Origin: Marinospirillum sp.
Lineage (GTDB): Bacteria > Pseudomonadota > Gammaproteobacteria > Pseudomonadales > Halomonadaceae
Length of the DNA stretch: 18,431 nt
Assembly: GCA_007119985.1 (NCBI GenBank)
Contig: SKOQ01000136.1
Location: 1-18,431, forward strand
Reading direction: 5' to 3'
Shown here: positions 14,490 to 18,431 of the stretch, piece by piece
Layout: every line of letters begins with the position of its first letter
Position numbering within the stretch: position 1 is the stretch's first letter
Program-made: the position numbers and the translations under genes
Notes under the pieces: generated by a model
What the model was told of the DNA's origin: nothing
What the model saw: the letters and a program-made list of their open reading frames with translations, nothing else
Database searches by the model: none

Positions 14490-15686
14490 ATGACACCCAA
14501 CTCACACAGATCCATTGACAAGCAAGCAGAAAAAAAAGCCGCCCAGAAGGTGACATGGATTGGCTTATGGGTAAATGCGGCAAATGCGCTGGTCAAGATC
14601 CTAGTGGGTTTCTGGGCGCAGTCTCAGGCCCTAGTTGCCGATGGGCTCCACTCCTTATCCGATCTACTCAGCGATGCACTGGTTCTGGTCGCCACGCATT
14701 TTGGCCGCCAAGCGCCAGATCAAGATCACCCCTATGGGCACGACCGCTACGAAACGCTCGCGACCCTGCTGCTGGGTGCCTTGCTGATCGGTGTAGCGGG
14801 TGCCTTGGCTTGGGATAGCCTCAGCCGTTTATGGAGCAGCAGCAGTTTTGCGCTGCCCCATTGGATCGCACTGGTCGTGGCCTTGGCTTCGATCGCCAGC
14901 AAGGAATGGATTTTTCGCTATACACTGCGCATTGCCACCGCCCTACGCTCCAAGCTTCTCACCGCCAATGCTTGGCATCATCGTAGCGATGCACTGTCCT
15001 CCGTCGTCGTGTTAGTGGCTCTATTGGGCAGTTTTGCAGGCTTCTCATGGCTAGATCAACTGGCCGCCATCATCCTCAGCGCGATGATTGCTCGGATGGG
15101 GATTCAACTAATTTGGAGCAGCTTGCAGGAGCTGGTTGACACAGCTTTACCTGAAGCGACCACCCGCGCGATCAAAGAGGCGGCACAATCGATTCCAGGT
15201 GTTCGGGGCGTGCATCACCTCAGAACACGCAGCATGGGCAATCGCACACTGCTGGATATTCACTTGCAAGTGCCGCCACATATCAGCGTTTCAGAAGGCC
15301 ATGAAATCGGCGTCTGGGTGGCACGCCATCTGCGCGATACCTTTGTGGATATTGATGATATTACCTATCACATCGACCCAGAAGATGATGCCGCCGTGTT
15401 GGCTCCTCACCCAGAAGCCTTACTGCCTTTGCGCCCAGAGGTCATGCAGCTGCTGCAAGCCCGCTGGCAAGGCTTAGCCGCTTATCAGCCACCCCAAAAA
15501 ATTACCCTGCATTATCTCAACCATCAGATCGAGATTGATCTTTATTACACGCAAGATCAACTCACACAACACCAGGATGATCTGCTTGTCCACGCGCAGG
15601 CACTTCAGCAGGCTTTGGTGAGCGCCGTAGAGGATCTACCTTGGATTCGGCGCGTTAAGCTCTGGGTGCAGCCTCGATCAGATTAA
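14490..15686 (+). CDS. Cation diffusion facilitator (CDF) metal efflux transporter
   Basis: A 398-aa inner-membrane divalent-cation/proton antiporter of the CDF family. Six membrane segments are visible: about 22-43, 45-70, 90-110, 124-145, 168-188 and 190-212. The transport site uses H54xxxD58 (DGLHSLSD) in segment 2 and H163xxxD167 (WHHRSD) in segment 5, the HxxxD/HxxxD arrangement associated with zinc-type CDFs, so zinc is the best guess. A cytoplasmic ferredoxin-like domain follows (about 222-296, IPGVRGVHHLRTRSMGN through VDIDDITYHID). Residues about 300-398 extend past the usual end and look like a second, similar small domain. The start codon lies 8 bases after the acyltransferase stop. 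No metal-responsive operator is apparent. Confidence 0.92.
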   Translation: MTPNSHRSIDKQAEKKAAQKVTWIGLWVNAANALVKILVGFWAQSQALVADGLHSLSDLLSDALVLVATHFGRQAPDQDHPYGHDRYETLATLLLGALLIGVAGALAWDSLSRLWSSSSFALPHWIALVVALASIASKEWIFRYTLRIATALRSKLLTANAWHHRSDALSSVVVLVALLGSFAGFSWLDQLAAIILSAMIARMGIQLIWSSLQELVDTALPEATTRAIKEAAQSIPGVRGVHHLRTRSMGNRTLLDIHLQVPPHISVSEGHEIGVWVARHLRDTFVDIDDITYHIDPEDDAAVLAPHPEALLPLRPEVMQLLQARWQGLAAYQPPQKITLHYLNHQIEIDLYYTQDQLTQHQDDLLVHAQALQQALVSAVEDLPWIRRVKLWVQPRSD

Positions 15687-15740
15687 GCAAGCCCCCACCA
15701 ACCAAACAGCCAGTGTGCTTCTGGCCAGCAAGCTCAGCCT

Positions 15741-15772
15741 CGACATCTGACTCAATCGACACCTGACTCCAT
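15741..15772. repeat. Tandem 16-bp imperfect repeat
   Basis: CGACATCTGACTCAAT (15741-15756) is followed directly by CGACACCTGACTCCAT (15757-15772), matching at 14 of 16 positions. It lies in the 254-bp gap between the convergent CDF and cold-shock genes. No other gene or clear terminator for the CDF transcript is visible in 15687-15860. Confidence 0.55.
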
Positions 15773-15862
15773 TGATAGGTGCGGATAGACAGAGGGGCTG
15801 AATAAACGAATAAGCATAGGAACGGAAGGGATACACGAGGCTGACAACAAAATCACAGACGC

Positions 15863-15886
15863 AAAAAACCCGCTCGAAAGCGGGTT
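15863..15886 (-). terminator. Rho-independent terminator of the csp gene
   Basis: On the minus strand an 8-bp perfect stem AACCCGCT/AGCGGGTT closes a TTCG tetraloop, with the stem's closing T residues running into TTTTTT (complement of 15863-15868). A second inverted repeat, GAGAAG...CTTCTC with an inner TGTT/AACA (15901-15925), lies between the stop codon and this terminator and may protect the mRNA 3' end. Confidence 0.88.
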
Positions 15887-15940
15887 CTTGTGTCTTCTTC
15901 GAGAAGTGTGTTAAAACACCTTCTCTAGGAGGACGGCGAC

Positions 15941-16144
15941 TTAGATCACTTGGATCTTAGCAGCTTGCTTGCCTTTAGGACCAGTGGTCACTTCAAAGGA
16001 AACTTTCTGATTTTCAGCCAGGCTTTTGAAGCCTGAAGATTGAATTTCAGAGAAGTGAGCAAACAAATCTTCACCACCGTCGTCTGGAGTGATGAAACCG
16101 AAACCTTTAGTATCGTTGAACCACTTAACTGTGCCGTTAGCCAT
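15941..16144 (-). CDS. CspA-family cold-shock domain protein
   Basis: A 67-aa single-stranded nucleic-acid-binding protein, MANGTVKWFNDTKGFGFITP onward. RNP1 is KGFGFI (13-18); RNP2 is DLFAHF (26-31), slightly off the common DVFVHF. The fold acts as an RNA chaperone and transcription antiterminator; whether it is cold-induced cannot be told from the protein alone. The frame is open six codons further to 16162, but those codons overlap the ribosome-binding site AAAGGTG (complement of 16153-16159), and family proteins begin near MA-GTVKWF, so 16144 is the start. It has its own terminator and a 264-bp upstream region consistent with a long leader. Confidence 0.95.
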   Translation of the reverse strand: MANGTVKWFNDTKGFGFITPDDGGEDLFAHFSEIQSSGFKSLAENQKVSFEVTTGPKGKQAAKIQVI

Positions 16145-16381
16145 AATATTTACACCTTTCAATATTTTTAATAATCAGAACTTTCAGAAATGATTTCCCA
16201 AGCTCATTCAATGTGGAAATCAAGATAGGCATCATGAAGTACTGATGTTACCGAAAGGTTATACGCCAACTTCGATCACACTAGGGTTACAACACTGAAA
16301 CCACCTTGCACCAACGAAGCTAAGGTTGCGCTTCTTCTGCACCTAAGTCAAACAAAATAAAAAATATTTTTCATTTATTTT
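16145..16381 (-). promoter_or_regulatory. Long csp leader and AT-rich promoter region
   Basis: On the minus strand TTGACT (complement of 16346-16351) resembles a -35 element. It is flanked upstream by an AT-rich stretch with inverted repeat AAAATAAA/TTTATTTT (16354-16361, 16374-16381) that could be an UP element. No good -10 is seen at 16-18 bp spacing. If transcription starts near 16315, the leader would be about 170 nt, like the long structured leaders of cspA-type mRNAs. I could not identify a cold box. Confidence 0.35.
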
Positions 16382-16408
16382 CTCAGCGGCTCATCCAAAA
16401 CCGCTGCA

Positions 16409-17008
16409 TCAGCCCGCCGCCGCAGGCTTAGGCACAGCCCAAGCGGGTGGGCGATGATAGCGCTTCACCACTGAACTCAGTGCAATAAAGGCCAGCACAG
16501 ACCAGATCACCTGCGCGGGTTCCAATAAAAAGAGCGCCAGCAGTAGCACGCCAAGATCACCAATTAAGAGCGTCGTGCTGGCGTGCCAGTTAAAGCGCCG
16601 CTCAAGATAGACAGCGAGGATGTTCATCCCACCCAAAGAAGCCTGATGACGAAAGAGCAAGATCAAACCGAAGCCGACGAGCAGCCCACCCAAGACCGAA
16701 GCCAAAATAGGGTGGATCGCGAGATCAACATAGCGCGCCATTAATTCTGAGAGTAACGACAAAAGTGAAATGCTAAAAAAGGTACGCAAGGTAAAGGCAC
16801 GCCCCAGCGTACGCCAAGCTAAAATATAAAAAGGCAGGTTCAGTAAAAAGAACAGCTGACCAAAAGATAGATTTGTGACCTGAATCAGTACCAGACCGAG
16901 GCCCGCTGTACCGCTGATCAGAAGCTGTGAAACTTGAAGCAGATGGACGCCAAGAGCGACCAGAAGACAGCCTTCGATAATCGAAAGCCAGCGATGGGTG
17001 GTTTGCAT
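16409..17008 (-). CDS. YitT-family integral membrane protein
   Basis: A 199-aa hydrophobic protein with about five or six membrane segments (near 10-35, 45-63, 73-92, 99-122, 141-162 and 163-183). The sequence pattern LLQVSQLLISGTAGLGLVLIQVTNLSFGQLFFLLNLPFYILAWRTLGRAFTLRTFFSI is characteristic of the YitT/DUF161 family (PF02588). FRHQASLGGMNILAVYLERRF corresponds to the conserved second-half glycine loop. It lacks the C-terminal cytoplasmic DUF2179 domain found in longer Bacillus relatives. Function and substrate are unknown; transport is only suspected. AGGAT lies about eight bases before the ATG. A 6-bp inverted repeat CAGCGG/CCGCTG (16384-16406) just after the stop lacks a U run, so termination there is doubtful. 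Confidence 0.85.
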   Translation of the reverse strand: MQTTHRWLSIIEGCLLVALGVHLLQVSQLLISGTAGLGLVLIQVTNLSFGQLFFLLNLPFYILAWRTLGRAFTLRTFFSISLLSLLSELMARYVDLAIHPILASVLGGLLVGFGLILLFRHQASLGGMNILAVYLERRFNWHASTTLLIGDLGVLLLALFLLEPAQVIWSVLAFIALSSVVKRYHRPPAWAVPKPAAAG

Positions 17009-17060
17009 AGCATCTATCCTGAGAATGTTGACTTATGGAGAACAACAAGGAGTTTTTCCT

Positions 17061-17081
17061 GCGCTCTCTTGTGAAGAGCGC
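17061..17081. repeat. Inverted repeat upstream of the YitT gene
   Basis: GCGCTCT (17061-17067) and AGAGCGC (17075-17081) form a perfect 7-bp stem with a seven-base loop. There is no U run on either side, so it is not a terminator. It lies 53 bases before the YitT start codon in the 191-bp gap after yaiI and could be a leader hairpin or operator. I see nothing else in 17009-17199. Confidence 0.45.
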
Positions 17082-17199
17082 TGAATCTTCTGCAATGCAA
17101 CAAGTATACCAGTTTATTTTCTTGGCTCCAGCCACCAGAATAGCTTTATTTTCGCCCAATTTCGGTGCAAATCATGCTTTTAAGCCATATTTTGGTGCG

Positions 17200-17676
17200 T
17201 TATTGGCTGTCAGCATTCACAGGATGCTGGCGTCGATAACGTGTCAAAATGCGATCCAGTTGATTGGAGAACTCACGCCGGTCGGCCTGACTCAAAGCCG
17301 CAGGGCCGCCAGTATGCACACCACTAGAGCGCATCGTGTCCATAAAATCGCGCATATTCAGACGTGCCTTGATCGAATCAGCGGTATACAACTCGCCGCG
17401 CGTATTCAGCGCCAAAGCCCCTTGGGTGATCACCTCATCTGCCAGCGGGATATCACTGGTAATCACCAGATCACCTGCACTCACACGCCGGACGATCTCG
17501 TTATCAGCCACATCAAAGCCCGCTGGCACCTGCACGGCGCTGATCCACTCCGAACTGGGCACAGGCACCCGCTGATTGGCCACAAAAATCAGCGGCAACT
17601 TGACCCGCTCCGCCGCTTTACACAGAATTTCCCGCATCACGGTCGGACAGGCGTCCGCATCGACCCAAATTTTCAT
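17200..17676 (-). CDS. yaiI: YaiI/YqxD family protein (DUF188)
   Basis: A 158-aa cytoplasmic protein closely matching E. coli YaiI: MKIWVDADACPTVMREIL, LIFVANQRVPVP, VPAGFDVADNEIVRRVSAGDLVITSDIPLADEVI, RGELYTADSIKARLNMRDFMDTMRSSG, then TGGPAALSQADRREF. The family has a PIN-like fold with conserved acidic residues (D6, D8, and D75/D83-type positions in the middle blocks), suggesting a nuclease-like metal site, but its function is not established. The frame is open well upstream, yet GGAG six bases before the ATG at 17676 and family alignment fix this start. It is divergent from the DNA glycosylase gene across 32 bases. Confidence 0.92.
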   Translation of the reverse strand: MKIWVDADACPTVMREILCKAAERVKLPLIFVANQRVPVPSSEWISAVQVPAGFDVADNEIVRRVSAGDLVITSDIPLADEVITQGALALNTRGELYTADSIKARLNMRDFMDTMRSSGVHTGGPAALSQADRREFSNQLDRILTRYRRQHPVNADSQ

Positions 17677-17708
17677 GCACTTCTCCATTGATCTTTTAAG
17701 GATTGCCG

Positions 17709-18230
17709 ATGCAACCCATTCACAGCTTTGCGCCCATCGAGCCAGCTTCAGCCCGCGTGTTGATTCTAGGTTCCATGCCAGGGCAGGCCTCGCTGAACGC
17801 TCAGGCCTATTATGCCCATCCACGCAATGCCTTCTGGCCGATTATGGCCGGCCTTCTGGGCTTCTCTCCCAGCCTGCCCTATAACGAGCGTGTGCAGCAG
17901 ATCCAGCGTGCAGGGATCGGCGTCTGGGATGTGATGGCCGCCTGCATTAGGCCGTCAAGCCTTGATAGCGCTATCCTGCCTCAAAGCATTCAACCTCATG
18001 ATTTTTCGGCTTGGTTTGCGCGCCATCCTGCCACCCAAGTGGTTTTTTGCAATGGCGGCACGGCATGGAAAACCTATCAGCGCGCTGTCCTTCCTCAGCT
18101 CAGCACGCCCTGGTGTGATCGCCCTGTCATTCAACTACCGTCCACCAGCCCAGCCCATGCGCGCTTAAGCCTGAGCGATAAAACCACTATTTGGATCGAG
18201 GCCATCCGTCCTTGGCTGATCCAGTCTTAG
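17709..18230 (+). CDS. DNA-deoxyinosine/uracil glycosylase (UDG superfamily, family 6-like)
   Basis: A 173-aa base-excision enzyme predicted to remove hypoxanthine (deaminated adenine) from DNA. Signatures are VLILGSMPGQASL (18-30), the family-6 block YYAHPRNAFWPIM (34-46), WDVMAACIRPSSLD (73-86) and the C-terminal LPSTSPAHA (143-151). N40 in HPRN is the likely catalytic asparagine by comparison with the Methanosarcina enzyme. The length matches the group. ATG 17709 has AAGGA six bases upstream (17698-17702); an in-frame TTG at 17703 is less likely. The stop codon overlaps that of the convergent outer-membrane protein gene. Confidence 0.88.
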   Translation: MQPIHSFAPIEPASARVLILGSMPGQASLNAQAYYAHPRNAFWPIMAGLLGFSPSLPYNERVQQIQRAGIGVWDVMAACIRPSSLDSAILPQSIQPHDFSAWFARHPATQVVFCNGGTAWKTYQRAVLPQLSTPWCDRPVIQLPSTSPAHARLSLSDKTTIWIEAIRPWLIQS

Positions 18231-18431
18231 AATTGAGCGCCAATGCGCAGCCAGAACTCACTGCCACCCAGCTCTTCTTCTGTGCCATAGGCATAACCGA
18301 TAGAAATCGGTAGATCCATGGAATAGAGAAGATGCGTCTCCAAGGTCATTTCGAGACCAACGCCGGGATAGCCTTCACCGCCCTTCAAGTGCGCATAATC
18401 AGCAAATAAGGTGGCATATAAACCTTGAGCA
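18227..18431 (-). CDS. Outer-membrane beta-barrel protein, C-terminal fragment
   Basis: The minus-strand frame ending at TAA (complement of 18227-18229) runs off the window edge and gives the last 67 residues: AQGLYATLFADYAHLKGGEG, then YPGVGLEMTLETHLLYSMDL, then PISIGYAYGTEEELGGSEF, ending WLRIGAQF. Alternating polar and hydrophobic strands with a final phenylalanine are the usual signature of a barrel recognised by BamA. The ending resembles D15/Omp85-like surface antigen barrels, including those fused to TolB-type propellers, but the fragment is too short to decide. Only one extra base remains at the window edge, and no start is visible. Confidence 0.7.
   Translation of the reverse strand, partial: AQGLYATLFADYAHLKGGEGYPGVGLEMTLETHLLYSMDLPISIGYAYGTEEELGGSEFWLRIGAQF

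Noticed and set aside
17035..17691. A 218-codon plus-strand ORF opposite yaiI
   Set aside because: It is antisense to a well-recognised DUF188 gene, rich in T, H, R and I, with no domain pattern; it is a shadow frame.
1..18431. Search for mobile elements, CRISPR arrays, toxin-antitoxin pairs and defence systems
   Set aside because: No transposase, integrase, phage gene, regularly spaced repeats or known defence proteins; all larger genes belong to common chromosomal families.

Overview
The window reads as a core chromosomal segment of a gammaproteobacterium, probably an Oceanospirillales/Pseudomonadales-type lineage. This rests on the gene families present: RlmKL, PdxB, Rmf, RdgC, AlaA, HtpX, a YaiI protein, and an RbgA/YlqF GTPase that enterobacteria lack. 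No species can be named from sequence alone. I see no integrase, transposase, prophage gene, CRISPR array, toxin-antitoxin pair or obvious compositional break. Genes are tightly packed, and no stretch above 300 bases lacks a gene.

Layout. Positions 1-120 (minus) hold a tRNA-Glu followed one base later by the start of a tRNA-Gly, driven by a strong stable-RNA promoter at 149-177. Positions 331-5583 (plus) hold an uncharacterised membrane-anchored coiled-coil protein, a possible 42-codon linking ORF, the ribosome-assembly GTPase YlqF/RbgA, a membrane GGDEF diguanylate cyclase, the alanine aminotransferase AlaA, and the heat-shock protease HtpX behind a sigma-32-like promoter and ahead of a clear terminator. 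Positions 5791-7497 (plus) encode a Cache-domain chemoreceptor that converges, with overlapping stop codons, on pdxB (minus). A short WGR-like protein (plus) converges on a glutaredoxin-like gene that lies downstream of rlmKL (both minus).

rmf (plus) is divergent from rlmKL across a 282-bp region rich in repeats and ends at a strong terminator. The next plus-strand cluster, 12383-15686, is rdgC, a PlsC-like acyltransferase and a CDF cation transporter with an unusual C-terminal extension, with gaps of 17 and 8 bases. On the minus strand follow a CspA-family gene with a long leader and TTCG-capped terminator, a YitT-family membrane protein and yaiI. A family-6-type DNA glycosylase gene (plus) is divergent from yaiI across only 32 bases. 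The window ends inside an outer-membrane beta-barrel gene (minus).

How the genes relate. Several concern translation and stress: tRNAs, YlqF (50S assembly), RlmKL (23S methylation), Rmf (ribosome hibernation), a cold-shock protein and HtpX (membrane-protein quality control). Others cover DNA maintenance (RdgC, deoxyinosine glycosylase), metabolism (AlaA, PdxB), signalling (GGDEF, MCP) and metal or lipid handling. I found no convincing undescribed multi-gene system. The best leads are small: the stand-alone WGR protein, the acyltransferase with altered histidine-aspartate spacing, the CDF tail that looks like a second cytoplasmic domain, and several palindromes or tandem repeats in regulatory gaps.
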